64,000 nt of DNA from M3007 sp046160625 (GCA_046160625.1 JBJXGZ010000002.1:1-64000), one strand, 5' to 3'. Counted from the first letter of the stretch, positions 7,776 to 16,809 are shown. The notes: generated from the sequence alone by a model not told the origin. Translations and numbers: made by a program.

Positions 7776-8507
7776 ATGAAATTCGATATTTTAGAAACCA
7801 TCAAAACACCTTTTCTCGGCCCGGAAGGTGCTACCGTACGCAAACGCTCCTTTCGAAGTGTAATGCTTTACGCAATAGCCTACCCATTCAGCACGGGAAT
7901 CGTGATTTATGCGGGTTTGATGACTTTTTCGATGGTTCTGACCAATATTACAGGCTTTTTGCCCGAGATTGCCAAGGACTTGTACGAAGGTCAATTGAAT
8001 ACGGCTGGCTCGATTTTCCTATGGTTGTTCGCATTTTTTCTTGGGGGTTTTTATGCCGGCATTTGTTCGGAGCGCGAAAAACTTATGAAATGGCGATACC
8101 TTCATTTACTGCCACTACTCACGGTTGTAATTTGTTACTTTGTCATAGCCGTTGCAGGCGTAAACCCGGACACGCTTGATCCTGTCCTTTTTCCTGCCTT
8201 GATTCTGTTCACCATTGGTGTGCTTAACGCGATGGTAAGCCTTACGACATCATCGCTCATCAAAGCAAGCCAGATGACCGGCATGGTGGTAGAATTGGGT
8301 GTAGATGTGGCCGAGCTCTTTCATTCTGAGGGAGAAAAACGCCGACTCATACGCCGCGAAGCCTGGCTACGCATCGTTGTAATGTGCAGTTTTATTGGCG
8401 GAGCCATGATGAGCGTGGCATTTTTCCCGCTTATCGGCACCAAGGTATTTTTTATCCCTTCAGGTATTGTGCTAGGCGTGATGCTATATGATATTTGGAA
8501 ATTCTGA
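7776..8507 (+). CDS. DUF1275 (YoaK-like) membrane protein
   Basis: A 243-residue polytopic protein with about six predicted membrane helices. The segment LNAMVSLTTSSLIKASQMTGMVVELGVDVAELF corresponds to the conserved second half of DUF1275/YoaK proteins (normally NALVT...THVTGIVTDLG). It is followed by a basic loop KRRLIRREAW before the last helices, which is also usual in the family. The first half is more divergent. The family has no established function; some members are described as transporters, without firm evidence. There is no neighbour that explains its role. It converges with ubiA-like across a perfect 38-base inverted repeat. Confidence 0.65.
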   Translation: MKFDILETIKTPFLGPEGATVRKRSFRSVMLYAIAYPFSTGIVIYAGLMTFSMVLTNITGFLPEIAKDLYEGQLNTAGSIFLWLFAFFLGGFYAGICSEREKLMKWRYLHLLPLLTVVICYFVIAVAGVNPDTLDPVLFPALILFTIGVLNAMVSLTTSSLIKASQMTGMVVELGVDVAELFHSEGEKRRLIRREAWLRIVVMCSFIGGAMMSVAFFPLIGTKVFFIPSGIVLGVMLYDIWKF

Positions 8508-8511
8508 GTGG

Positions 8512-8644
8512 TTGGTTATTTGAGGAATTGGGGATTTGGTTATTTGTTGTGCCTGAAACTGGCAATTGTGCTCCCTTCAGGGAAATGCGGATGCCAAGAT
8601 CTGGTCCAACAAATAACCAAATCCCCAATTCCTCAAATAACCAA
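8512..8644. repeat. Perfect 38-base inverted repeat
   Basis: Arms 8512-8549 and 8607-8644 are perfect reverse complements with a 57-base spacer. Each arm contains the word TTGGTTATTTG twice in degenerate form around GGAATTGGGG. The right arm overlaps the last dozen bases of the converging prenyltransferase gene, so the repeat sequence partly encodes that protein's C-terminus. Confidence 0.9.
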
Positions 8645-9496
8645 GTCAATCACTACTAACGTTCCAAAAAACAAACTTGCAAAGCCGTTGGTGGTAAAAA
8701 ATGCCATGTTCACCCGGCTTAGGTCATTGGGTTTTACTAAAAGATGTTGGTAAAGCAGGAGCATAAGGAAAACGCCCGTGCCAATCCATAGCAGCCAGCC
8801 TGTTTGGGGCGCCGCAGAAGCAAGGTGGCGTGCTGCCAAAACCATAAACACCGAAGTGCCCAGGTGCATCCATTCCGATATGCGGAGCGCTTGTTTTTTT
8901 CCAAAAAAACTGGGCATAGAGTAAAGCCGCTGTGAGCGGTCGAAATCCTCGTCCTGAAGTGCGTAAACTACATCAAAACCCGCCACCCAAAGCAGCACAG
9001 CAAGCCCATAAAGTATGGGCAGCCAATCAAAATGTCCTGTGACGGCCAGATATGCGCCTATGGGGGCGAGACTTAGCCCAAGCCCAAGCACAAGGTGGCA
9101 AAGCCAGGTAAAACGTTTGGTGTAACTATAGCCAAGCACCACCGTCAATGCTATAGGTGAGAGCCAAAAGCACAATGGGTTGATAAACCAGGTGGTGCCA
9201 ATAAACAAAAGGCAATTGGCTGCTACAAAGGCCAAAGCCGCCTTTGGGCTGATAATGCCTGAAGGGATTTCGCGGACCTTGGTGCGGGGGTTGGCAGCGT
9301 CAATGTCGCGATCGAGCCATCGGTTGAAAGCCATTGCCGCGCTGCGGGCAAATACCATACAAAGCAATACGAGCAATAGTTTTTGCCAGCTGAGTACGCC
9401 ACCCGCTACCGTAGTGCCTATGAAAAAGCCAACGAGTGCGAACGGCATGGCAAAAATGGTGTGGCTGAATTTTACGAGTGAAAGAAAGTTTTTCAT
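8633..9496 (-). CDS. UbiA-family polyprenyltransferase (MqnP/UbiA-like)
   Basis: A 287-residue membrane prenyltransferase. The first Asp-rich motif is present as NRWLDRDIDAANPRT (near residue 70). The second is YALQDEDFDRSQRLYSMPSFFG (near residue 190), and eight or nine hydrophobic helices surround them. These motifs bind Mg-prenyl diphosphate. The REIPSG continuation is typical of 4-hydroxybenzoate/aromatic prenyltransferases. In Bacteroidota that lack ubiquinone this type probably serves menaquinone synthesis (the MqnP step of the futalosine route), but no other quinone gene is nearby. The start at 9496 (MKNFLSLVKFSHTIFAMPF) is preferred because it matches the family N-terminus. Confidence 0.85.
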   Translation of the reverse strand: MKNFLSLVKFSHTIFAMPFALVGFFIGTTVAGGVLSWQKLLLVLLCMVFARSAAMAFNRWLDRDIDAANPRTKVREIPSGIISPKAALAFVAANCLLFIGTTWFINPLCFWLSPIALTVVLGYSYTKRFTWLCHLVLGLGLSLAPIGAYLAVTGHFDWLPILYGLAVLLWVAGFDVVYALQDEDFDRSQRLYSMPSFFGKKQALRISEWMHLGTSVFMVLAARHLASAAPQTGWLLWIGTGVFLMLLLYQHLLVKPNDLSRVNMAFFTTNGFASLFFGTLVVIDLVI

Positions 9497-9611
9497 TGGG
9501 AGCAAAGATGCAGGCCATTCTATCAATTATTGGAAGGAAATTGATCTGTCAATAAGTTCAAATACTTTGTCAAGAAGCGGGTTTGGGGAAATTGCTACGC
9601 GTAAACATTGT

Positions 9612-9619
9612 TACCTTTG
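9612..9619 (+). promoter_or_regulatory. Candidate -7 box TACCTTTG for the fatty-acid hydroxylase gene
   Basis: TACCTTTG matches TAnnTTTG and lies 66 bases before the start at 9686. A start site near 9626 would leave a leader of about 60 bases. The -33 element is only weakly matched (ATTG). Confidence 0.4.
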
Positions 9620-9685
9620 CGCTCACAGGAATACGGACAGAATACTTTGTTTATTTCACCTTTTTGCTTATAAATTGTTTGAGAT

Positions 9686-10342
9686 ATGAAAACACAAGTT
9701 AAAATCAAGGGTCAAGCCCGTTTGTTCAAAAACCCCATCCTCGAATTTTTTACCAAAACTTCTTTACTCGAATCAACTATAAGTTCCGTCGCCATCTCTG
9801 TCATTTGTATTTGGGCAGGCTATTGGTTGGGGGCCCAACACAGCTCAAAACAGGTTGCATTGTGGTTTTTTGGCGGTTTTGTCACCTGGTCTTTTTTTGA
9901 GTATCTCTTACATCGTTACTTTTTTCATATTGCAGAAACCGCTTTCAAGGGAAGTGGACGTCTACAATATATTATCCACGGGGTTCACCATGAATACCCA
10001 AATGATGCTCAACGCACCCTCTTGCCTACCCTTCCAAAGATCATCCTGACTATTCCTTTTTTTCTCCTTTATTGGCTGATTTTTGGCAAATCAGGACCTT
10101 TTTTTGTTTCCGGGTTTTTGATGGGCTATTATGTGTATTCACTGATTCATTACAGTATTCATCGTTTTAAAGCACCCAAATTTTTCAAGCCACTTTGGGA
10201 GCATCACCACCGCCATCACCATCTGAACGATGACAAGGCATTTGGTGTGTCTTCTACTTTGTGGGATCATGTTTTTAGCACCATGCCACCCCAAAAAGAA
10301 GCGCGCAAAGTAGCTGAAGCCCACAACAAAACAAATGCTTAA
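9686..10342 (+). CDS. Fatty acid hydroxylase / sterol desaturase superfamily protein
   Basis: A 218-residue membrane-bound di-iron enzyme. Its histidine clusters are visible: HRYFFH (near residue 75), HGVHHEYPND (near 97), HYSIHRF (near 154) and HHHRHHH (near 174). Spacing resembles fatty-acid 2-hydroxylases (Scs7/FA2H), which hydroxylate acyl chains of sphingolipids or other amide-linked lipids; Bacteroidota do make sphingolipids. Four hydrophobic segments surround the clusters. The substrate is inferred, not shown. It is followed 38 bases later by fabH on the same strand, so a joint lipid-related transcript is plausible. Confidence 0.82.
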   Translation: MKTQVKIKGQARLFKNPILEFFTKTSLLESTISSVAISVICIWAGYWLGAQHSSKQVALWFFGGFVTWSFFEYLLHRYFFHIAETAFKGSGRLQYIIHGVHHEYPNDAQRTLLPTLPKIILTIPFFLLYWLIFGKSGPFFVSGFLMGYYVYSLIHYSIHRFKAPKFFKPLWEHHHRHHHLNDDKAFGVSSTLWDHVFSTMPPQKEARKVAEAHNKTNA

Positions 10343-10380
10343 TTCTCCCTCGAAGTTATACACCTTTTATCATCAATTAA

Positions 10381-11370
10381 ATGGGTAAGATTCACGCCGC
10401 AATTACTGGCGTACACGCTTGGTTACCAGAAACCAAACTAACCAATAAAGATCTCGAAAAAATGGTAGATACCAACGACGATTGGATTCAGTCGCGTACA
10501 GGTATCCGTGAGCGTCGAATCCTTCGAACACCTGGCTGGGCAACCTCCGATATGTGTGCAGAGGCCGTAAAAGGCCTGCTTGAAAAGACTGGGGTTAAGC
10601 CCGGCGAAATTGATTTAATCATCGTAGCTACGGTGACTGGAGATTTGGTTTTTCCCGACACTGCCAACACAGTTTGCGACAAAGTGGGGGCAAAAAACGC
10701 CTTTGGCTTTGACCTCCATGCCGCCTGTTCCGGATTTCTTTTTGCACTCTCCACTGGCGCACAATTTATTCAAAATGAAACATATAGCAAGGTAATCGTG
10801 GTAGGTGCCGACATGATGTCGTCCATTATTGATTACACTGACCGCAATACTTGTGTCATTTTTGGCGACGGGGCTGGAGCAGTGCTGCTGGAATCTCGTA
10901 AAGACGGAACAGGTATTATAGATTTTGTGCTTCGTGGCGACGGCTCAGGCCGTGAATTACTGCACATGAAAGCAGGAGGCTCTAAAAAACCTGCATCCAC
11001 CGAAACTGTAGCTGCCCGTGAACATTACGCGTGGCAAGACGGAAAGCGCGTTTTCGTCCACGCAGTAAAGGGTATGACCAGCACCTGTGAAGAAATTATA
11101 CGCCGCAATAAGATGACCACCGACGATGTGCAGTGGGTCGTGCCACACCAGGCCAATATGCGTATCATCACCTCCGTAGCCGAACACCTTCACTTTCCTC
11201 TTGAGCGGGTAATGATCAACATTGAAAGGTATGGGAACACTACCGCCGCCACCCTTCCACTTTGCTTGTGGGATTATGAAAAACAATTGAAAAAAGGAGA
11301 CAACATCATTCTTACGGCCTTTGGTGGTGGGTTTACCTGGGGTGCGCTTTATTTGAAGTGGGCGTATTGA
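10381..11370 (+). CDS. fabH: Beta-ketoacyl-ACP synthase III (FabH-type)
   Basis: A 329-residue thiolase-fold enzyme with the complete FabH catalytic triad: Cys116 in HAACSGFLFAL, His256 in VPHQANMRI and Asn286 in RYGNTTAATLPL. It condenses an acyl-CoA (acetyl or branched primer) with malonyl-ACP to start fatty-acid synthesis. Length is standard. Bacteroidota frequently carry several FabH paralogues, and no fab cluster (fabD, acpP, plsX) is adjacent here, so it could be a primer-specific or specialised copy. The upstream fatty-acid hydroxylase gene supports a lipid role. Confidence 0.93.
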   Translation: MGKIHAAITGVHAWLPETKLTNKDLEKMVDTNDDWIQSRTGIRERRILRTPGWATSDMCAEAVKGLLEKTGVKPGEIDLIIVATVTGDLVFPDTANTVCDKVGAKNAFGFDLHAACSGFLFALSTGAQFIQNETYSKVIVVGADMMSSIIDYTDRNTCVIFGDGAGAVLLESRKDGTGIIDFVLRGDGSGRELLHMKAGGSKKPASTETVAAREHYAWQDGKRVFVHAVKGMTSTCEEIIRRNKMTTDDVQWVVPHQANMRIITSVAEHLHFPLERVMINIERYGNTTAATLPLCLWDYEKQLKKGDNIILTAFGGGFTWGALYLKWAY

Positions 11371-11375
11371 GTGGA

Positions 11376-11404
11376 TGTTAGGATATTGGGATATTGGGAT
11401 ATTA
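11376..11404. repeat. Tandem GGATATTG word repeat
   Basis: Three to four copies of GGATATTG-like words in tandem, right after the fabH stop and before the converging DUF2007 gene. Only one arm is visible, with no inverted partner. The same word family appears at 35131-35200. Confidence 0.65.
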
Positions 11405-11443
11405 ATGGGCGGGGGAGTGAAAGCATTACTGAATGACCCAATC

Positions 11444-11815
11444 TCAGCCCAGCGACTTTACCAAAAGCCAGGCCAACACCAAGCCAATTATCACCGCTAT
11501 AAAGGCCAATGCACCATAGCCGCTATTTCTTCTCGGCACTGGCCATTCCGTTTCGATGGCGGCTTCCTGTAAGATTTCACGCGCCAATTCGGCATCTGCC
11601 GGGCGGGTGTGCAGCCGCATAATTCCTTGCAAATGAGGCACAACCGACTGGGAAATCGAATTGGCTAAAAAACAATGAATTCCCTCCGAACGCAGACGCG
11701 CGGCAGCGACTTCTGCTTCCATGGAAGAATAGAATTTTGCAACGATCTCGCCTTCCCCTGCCCATTCAGGCAAATCGTCAAAGTCGAAATTGTCTAGGAT
11801 GTCTGGTGGGTGCAT
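11444..11815 (-). CDS. DUF2007 domain membrane-tail protein
   Basis: A 123-residue protein. Residues 20-90 carry the DUF2007 pattern: EIVAKFYSSMEAEVAAARLRSEGIHCFLAN, then VPHLQGIMRLHTRPADAELAREIL. This is a PII-like alpha/beta fold listed as a putative signal-transducing domain of unknown ligand. A single hydrophobic helix at the C-terminus (ALAFIAVIIGLVLAWLLV) makes it a likely tail-anchored inner-membrane protein. It stands alone between fabH and the SGNH hydrolase gene. Confidence 0.75.
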   Translation of the reverse strand: MHPPDILDNFDFDDLPEWAGEGEIVAKFYSSMEAEVAAARLRSEGIHCFLANSISQSVVPHLQGIMRLHTRPADAELAREILQEAAIETEWPVPRRNSGYGALAFIAVIIGLVLAWLLVKSLG

Positions 11816-11901
11816 GAGCAGTAGTTAGTAGCAGTAGGCACTTGGCGGAGGGCAATTTTACCCGCCGAAGTTTTGGAGGTGTTACGAGATTAAGATCAAG
11901 A

Positions 11902-12615
11902 TTATTGCTTTAATCCGTTCCTTACAACGGGCAATAGCAGCTGCACCCAGGCTGTATATTGTTTTGCTGAAGGGTGCAGGCCATCAAATGCCACCAAATC
12001 TGGCTCGGAAATGCCCCGACGAGACACCTCCGTAACATTCACATATTGAATCTCGTTTGCCTCGGCTATGTCGCGATTGGCTGAATTGTATTGGTCAATT
12101 TTCTGCGAAATGAGTGCCGGATTTCCAGAACTCTGACCAAGAGGTGTAAACGCCCAATCGGGGATTGAGAGTACAACCACGCGGTTTCTTCGACCCCCAG
12201 CGCGTGCGACAGCGTATTGGAGAAGTTCCTCAAATTCCTTTTTATAAGTCTCAAAATTAGCATTTTGGTACTGATTGTTCACTCCAATGCAAAGGGTAAC
12301 GAGACTGAAGGTGCTATCACCCAACACCGGAGCCTGACTAGTAAGCGCGGATTGGAGATTGTCGGTCCGCCAACCTGTTTGAGCAACTACGTGAAGCCCG
12401 GTTAAATCAAAGCCTTCTGCGTGGAGACTATCGGCTAATTGATTGGGAAAATTTTGTTCCCACGGAACGCTTTCTCCTTTGGTGTAGGAGTCGCCAATTG
12501 CAAGTATATCAATTCGTTCTACCAAAGGTTCTGATTGCTTTGGTACTGGATCTTCTGTCAAGTGTCGGCAAAAGAACAATGTCGGGAGAAAAAGCAGTAG
12601 CGTGATTGGGCGCAT
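11902..12615 (-). CDS. SGNH/GDSL-type hydrolase, probable lipoprotein
   Basis: A 237-residue SGNH hydrolase. Block I is ILAIGDSYTKGESVPW with the nucleophile Ser (GDSYT). Block III is LVTLCIGVNNQYQ, with Asn of the oxyanion hole, and block V is VAFDGLHPSAKQY, carrying the catalytic Asp and His. Such enzymes hydrolyse esters of lipids, sugars or peptidoglycan. The start at 12615 is chosen because it gives a hydrophobic signal ending in FFCRH, a loose lipobox; the longer form would hide this signal behind 25 residues. It is divergent from the alpha/beta hydrolase gene at 12715. Confidence 0.8.
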   Translation of the reverse strand: MRPITLLLFLPTLFFCRHLTEDPVPKQSEPLVERIDILAIGDSYTKGESVPWEQNFPNQLADSLHAEGFDLTGLHVVAQTGWRTDNLQSALTSQAPVLGDSTFSLVTLCIGVNNQYQNANFETYKKEFEELLQYAVARAGGRRNRVVVLSIPDWAFTPLGQSSGNPALISQKIDQYNSANRDIAEANEIQYVNVTEVSRRGISEPDLVAFDGLHPSAKQYTAWVQLLLPVVRNGLKQ

Positions 12616-12714
12616 GGTGGATTTTGTGGGAATGAACAAGGAGAATTTGTAAATGTTTTTAGTGTCAATAACCATCGTTTCTATTTTCAAAATTTAATTA
12701 CACTATTTTAATAA

Positions 12715-13644
12715 ATGTCCTTCAAAAAAATTGTCAAGTCCCTCGCTATTATACTGCCATTGATTTTGTTGTTGGGCTATTTTGTGGTAGAGAACGTGCT
12801 TCCCTACTCAGGCATCAAGCCCATGCGGCGCCAACCCAATGATTTGTTGTGGCTTCTTCCCAAAGGCGTAAAACCTGAAAACTACGGTCTCCGTGCTAAA
12901 TCGCTCTCTATTCAAACCTCCGACAGCCTCCAACTGAGTGCCCTGCTGGTCGCGTCCAACACCGATTCGGCACTGGCCACAGTGGTGCTTTTGCACGGCA
13001 TCTCCGCTTGCAAAGAAGTGGACCTGGAACGCGCTAAGCTACTCGCAGATGCTGGTTATGCCAGTCTTTTGCTAGATATGCGCGCACATGGCCAGAGCGA
13101 AGGCGAATACTGTACATTTGGCTACCACGAAAAAAATGACTTACGCGCAGTGGCGGATACACTGGAAAGGCTTTTTCCGACACGACCAATAGCGATTTGG
13201 GGCGCATCGCTGGGCGGGGCAGTGGCATTGCAGAGCATGGCCGTGGAACCTCGGTTTTCCTTTGGTATTGTGGAAAGTACTTTCGACGAGTTCGACAAAG
13301 TAGCCATGGAATATGGGGCGGACTGGTTTTTTGGCATGCGCAGTAAGTGGTTGACAGACAGGGTAATAAACAAGTCGGGGAGAATTGCCCATTTCGAGCC
13401 AGATTCCGTGAAGCCTGTGGTGGCTGCGGCTCAAATTGATCGGCCAATCTTGTTCTTCCACGGTGACAAAGACGCAAGGATACCCATGTGGTTTGGCGAA
13501 CGCAATTATATTGCTTGTCCTGCGGAAGGCAAACGCTGGTATAAGGTAGTGGGAGCCGGCCATAACAACCTTTGGAAAATAGCAGGCGATTCGATGAAGC
13601 AGGAAGTGCTCCGATTCTTAGTAACGATGAACTATGAACGATGA
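12715..13644 (+). CDS. Alpha/beta hydrolase (serine aminopeptidase S33-like)
   Basis: A 309-residue protein with one N-terminal membrane helix (residues 8-26, LAIILPLILLLGYFVVENV) and an alpha/beta-hydrolase domain. The nucleophile elbow is IWGASLGGAVAL (GxSxG) near residue 163. An HG oxyanion motif (VVLLHGISACKE) is at about residue 95, a probable Asp is in FFHGDKDARIPM, and His is in VVGAGHNNLW. This is the BEM46/YqkD-like layout of membrane-anchored hydrolases with unknown substrate. Its last codons lie inside the left arm of a 33-base inverted repeat. Confidence 0.8.
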   Translation: MSFKKIVKSLAIILPLILLLGYFVVENVLPYSGIKPMRRQPNDLLWLLPKGVKPENYGLRAKSLSIQTSDSLQLSALLVASNTDSALATVVLLHGISACKEVDLERAKLLADAGYASLLLDMRAHGQSEGEYCTFGYHEKNDLRAVADTLERLFPTRPIAIWGASLGGAVALQSMAVEPRFSFGIVESTFDEFDKVAMEYGADWFFGMRSKWLTDRVINKSGRIAHFEPDSVKPVVAAAQIDRPILFFHGDKDARIPMWFGERNYIACPAEGKRWYKVVGAGHNNLWKIAGDSMKQEVLRFLVTMNYER

Positions 13645-13714
13645 ACTATGAACAAGAAAGTATCCCGTAATTTGCTCACTCGTTCATAGTTCATCGTTTA
13701 TAGTTCATCGTTAC
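13621..13714. repeat. 33-base inverted repeat with word GATGAACTATGAAC
   Basis: Arms 13621-13653 and 13682-13714 pair with one mismatch. Each has two copies of ACGATGAACTATGAAC. The left arm includes the last seven sense codons and the stop of the hydrolase gene, and the right arm ends four bases before the next start codon. Confidence 0.9.
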
Positions 13715-13718
13715 AAAC

Positions 13719-15374
13719 ATGCGTCTGGTTGCCATCTTAGTCTTCCTCTTTTTTGTCTCAAAACCTTTCATTTTCGCTACCCATATCGTAGGCGGAGAAA
13801 TCACTTATCGCTGCGTCGGCAACAATTTCTATGAAATAATACTCACCGTTTATAGAGACTGTTACAACGGAGAGCCAAACTTTGACGAGTTCGCTATTAT
13901 AGGTATATATGAAAAAGGGGCTGACAGTGTTTTGGTTAAGAATCTCTCCCTGCCTTACAACGACAATACCAATGACACCCTACCTGTGCTACTTAGCAAC
14001 CCCTGCTTTACATTGCCACCAGATGTCTGCGTTCACAAGGCCACGTACCGAATCACAACGCTTCTGCCATTTAACCCCAATGGCTACATTGTTGTCTATC
14101 AACGCTGTTGCCGCAACAAACTCATCCGAAATCTTCCTGACCCACTTGATACGGGCATCTCGTTTGTCGCGGAAATTTCTGCTAAAAGTCAAATGGAATG
14201 CAATCAGGGCGCCACTTTCAACTATTGGCCACCTGTTGCCATTTGTGTCCACCAGCCCATTGATTTCGACCACTCTGCCTCGGATGGCGATGGCGATTCG
14301 CTGGTTTATCGACTTTGCACTCCATTCGATGGCCCTGAACCGCTGTACCCAGCCCCAAATCCGCCTTACCCACCACCATACGACGAATTGATTTGGCTCG
14401 ACCCGCCCTACAACCTTTCTAATATACTTGGTGGTGACCCCTTAAAGATTGATCCTAATACAGGGTTTATGACTGGAGTGCCGAATACTATAGGCAACTT
14501 CGTGTTGGGCGTTTGTGTGGATGAATTTCGAGCTGGTGAATTGATCTCCACCACACGCCGCGATTTCCAGTACAATGTGGCCGATTGTGGCGAACCGAAC
14601 GCTGCTTTTTTTCTGCCCGATATATTATGTGACACCCTCAGTGTCCAGTTTGTGAACAAAAGCACCAATACCAACTTTTTCCGTTGGTATTTTGACTGGG
14701 AAAATGACCTGAGCCAAACTTCCACCAGTTTCTCCCCGACACATACATACCCTGATACGGGTCTATACACAGTAGCATTGATTGCTGCGCCAAGTTTTCC
14801 CTGTTCCGACACGTTTTTACAACAAATTCATGTGTTGGAAACCATCGGCACCCTCTCTATATCTGCCACACCAGAAGAATTCATGGCTGGCGACGAGTCG
14901 CAGTTGAATGCATTTTTTCCGGGAGCAAGCAGTTACACTTGGGTGCCGACAGAGCGTCTTTCCGACCCCAATATTCCCAATCCTGTAGCCTCACCACTGG
15001 AAACAACGACTTACACGGTAACTGCATTATTGCCAAATGGCTGCCAGCGGACAGGAAAGATTACCGTCACGGTAATCCCACTGCCTTGCGAAGAACCATA
15101 TGTGTTTTTCCCAACAGGCTTTTCACCCAATGGCGACGGGGAAAACGATGCCCTGAAATTAGAGGCGACCGTGCCACCCAGCGAAATTTACTGGGCTATT
15201 TACAACCGCTGGGGGGAAAAAATTTTTGAAACCACCAATTTCGACGATATCTGGGACGGCACCTATCGAGGGCAGGAACAGCCTGCTGAAACTTATGGGT
15301 ATGTGCTCCGGGTGATTTGTGATGTTGGGCAAGAACCATTGTTTAAGCAGGGGAATGTGACGTTGCTACGTTGA
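13719..15374 (+). CDS. Cell-surface protein with PKD domain and T9SS type B (gliding-type) CTD
   Basis: A 551-residue protein with a signal peptide (ILVFLFFVSKPFIFA). The passenger begins with the THIVGGEITYRCVGNNFYEI and LTVYRDCYNGEPNFD patterns that recur in large Saprospiraceae and Cytophaga surface proteins. Several Cys pairs suggest disulfides. A PKD-type region near residues 300-385 (FRWYFDWENDL, HTYPDTGLYTVALIA) is followed by an Ig-like segment. The C-terminus from about 458 is a type B sorting domain: FFPTGFSPNGDGENDALKL, IYNRWGEKIFET and WDGTYRGQ. Type B cargo is exported by the T9SS and retained on the surface, often in adhesion or gliding. No PorP/SprF-like partner gene is adjacent. 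Confidence 0.82.
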   Translation: MRLVAILVFLFFVSKPFIFATHIVGGEITYRCVGNNFYEIILTVYRDCYNGEPNFDEFAIIGIYEKGADSVLVKNLSLPYNDNTNDTLPVLLSNPCFTLPPDVCVHKATYRITTLLPFNPNGYIVVYQRCCRNKLIRNLPDPLDTGISFVAEISAKSQMECNQGATFNYWPPVAICVHQPIDFDHSASDGDGDSLVYRLCTPFDGPEPLYPAPNPPYPPPYDELIWLDPPYNLSNILGGDPLKIDPNTGFMTGVPNTIGNFVLGVCVDEFRAGELISTTRRDFQYNVADCGEPNAAFFLPDILCDTLSVQFVNKSTNTNFFRWYFDWENDLSQTSTSFSPTHTYPDTGLYTVALIAAPSFPCSDTFLQQIHVLETIGTLSISATPEEFMAGDESQLNAFFPGASSYTWVPTERLSDPNIPNPVASPLETTTYTVTALLPNGCQRTGKITVTVIPLPCEEPYVFFPTGFSPNGDGENDALKLEATVPPSEIYWAIYNRWGEKIFETTNFDDIWDGTYRGQEQPAETYGYVLRVICDVGQEPLFKQGNVTLLR

Positions 15375-15493
15375 GAAATAATGCACCATCGGATTCATTC
15401 CCCAGCCTATCAGTATTTGGGTTTAATTCATCTAAAAGAAAGGCCGCGAGTGTAACAAGACCTTTGTTTCGCACAGCAAAAATAATTTAAGCT

Positions 15494-16723
15494 ATGCTGC
15501 GAAACACATTGCAATCCTTTGCCCTTGCTATCCAGAACATTCGGGCAAACCTCTTTCACACCTTTCTTTCTGTATTGGGCATTGTCATCGGCGTGGCGGC
15601 TCTGGTGGCCACCTTTTCGCTGATTGATGGTCTGGAAAAATTTGCCAGAGAGCAGATTGCCACCCAAACCAGTGTCAATGCGATTGTGGTAGAAACCCAG
15701 ACCGACAAGTTTATCAACAATCTTTCGGTTCGGAAAGACACCTTTCAAGTCATTGATTATGAACGTTATGCTCGTTTTCGAGCCAACGCTCCTCTCGTCA
15801 CTCGCGCCAGTCTGCACAACACTTTCAATAGGGAAATCAAAGTAATTGGCAAGGATTCGGCCATAGGAGCCATGATTCAGTGTATTGCAGAAAAGCCCCC
15901 CAGCGATACCATTCTTACCCATGGGCAATTGTTTTCAGCTACTTCCTTCAGCGGCCGGGAAGCCGTAGCAGTGGTTAATAAGCGGCTTGCGCAACTCATT
16001 GCTGGTAAGGAAGACCTAAATGCAGCACTGGGACAAAGTTTTTCCGCACTTGGTCACACATTGCGCATCGTAGGTGTGGTTAAAGACAAGAAAAAGGAAT
16101 CCCCGCCAATGGCTTTTATTCCTATATCATTGCTTTCAAAACAAGACCTGCACCGCTCTCCGCCATCCCTGCTTTTTGAGGTAGCCAAAACAGAAGAGGT
16201 TCCCATGCTCAAAACTCAGATTGAGGCTTGGCTTAAACAGGAATATGGCGAGCAAAGCAAAGATTTCGCCATACACAGCCAGGATTTTTGGATTGACCAA
16301 ACAGCTAAAGGGTTTCTTATTTTCCGCATTATCATGGGTTTAATCATCGGTCTGTCTGTGCTGGTCGGTGGTGTGGGCGTAATGAACGTCTTGCTCATCT
16401 CTGTCAACGAACGTACTGCCGAAATCGGGCTTCGCAAAGCCATGGGGGCTAAAAAAGGCGATATACGACGGCTGTTCTTGGCAGAATCAATCACCGTTTC
16501 GGCATTCGGGAGCCTGATTGGTTTGATGCTTGGCGCTGGCTTTGCGATGGCTGCCATCCCGATTATTCGCTTTTTTGCAGATGTCCCTTTTAGCGCGGTA
16601 TTGACCTGGAACACGTTTTTCATAATTGCCAGCGTGGCGGTTATTATCGGGATTCTTTTCGGTACGTATCCTGCGATAAAGGCGGCTCGGCTTGATCCGG
16701 TGGAGGCTTTGAGACGGGAGTAA
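15494..16723 (+). CDS. MacB-like ABC transporter permease (FtsX superfamily)
   Basis: A 409-residue permease with the MacB/FtsX arrangement: N-terminal helix (LSVLGIVIGVAALVATFSLI), a large periplasmic MacB_PCD domain (residues 45-280), then three helices. The conserved GGVGVMNVLLISVNERTAEI and GLRKAMGAKKGDIRRLF motifs precede the last two, and it ends in PAIKAARLDPVEALRRE. These proteins couple to an ATPase to export peptides or extract lipids or lipoproteins mechanically. The ATPase and membrane-fusion genes that usually accompany it are absent here, so its partners must be encoded elsewhere. Confidence 0.85.
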   Translation: MLRNTLQSFALAIQNIRANLFHTFLSVLGIVIGVAALVATFSLIDGLEKFAREQIATQTSVNAIVVETQTDKFINNLSVRKDTFQVIDYERYARFRANAPLVTRASLHNTFNREIKVIGKDSAIGAMIQCIAEKPPSDTILTHGQLFSATSFSGREAVAVVNKRLAQLIAGKEDLNAALGQSFSALGHTLRIVGVVKDKKKESPPMAFIPISLLSKQDLHRSPPSLLFEVAKTEEVPMLKTQIEAWLKQEYGEQSKDFAIHSQDFWIDQTAKGFLIFRIIMGLIIGLSVLVGGVGVMNVLLISVNERTAEIGLRKAMGAKKGDIRRLFLAESITVSAFGSLIGLMLGAGFAMAAIPIIRFFADVPFSAVLTWNTFFIIASVAVIIGILFGTYPAIKAARLDPVEALRRE

Positions 16724-16729
16724 AAAACG

Positions 16730-16761
16730 GCGAGCCGTTCCGAGGGTTCGGAACGGCTCGC
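16730..16761. terminator. Bidirectional terminator hairpin
   Basis: A 14-base perfect stem (16730-16743 with 16748-16761, arm GCGAGCCGTTCCGA) with a GGGT loop lies between the converging permease and Oar-like receptor genes. It is GC-rich with A and T runs on the flanks, consistent with terminating transcription from both sides. Confidence 0.75.
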
Positions 16762-16809
16762 TAGTAAAATTGACGCTTTTTGAAAAAGGGTCAATGCTTA
16801 TTCCTGCAT

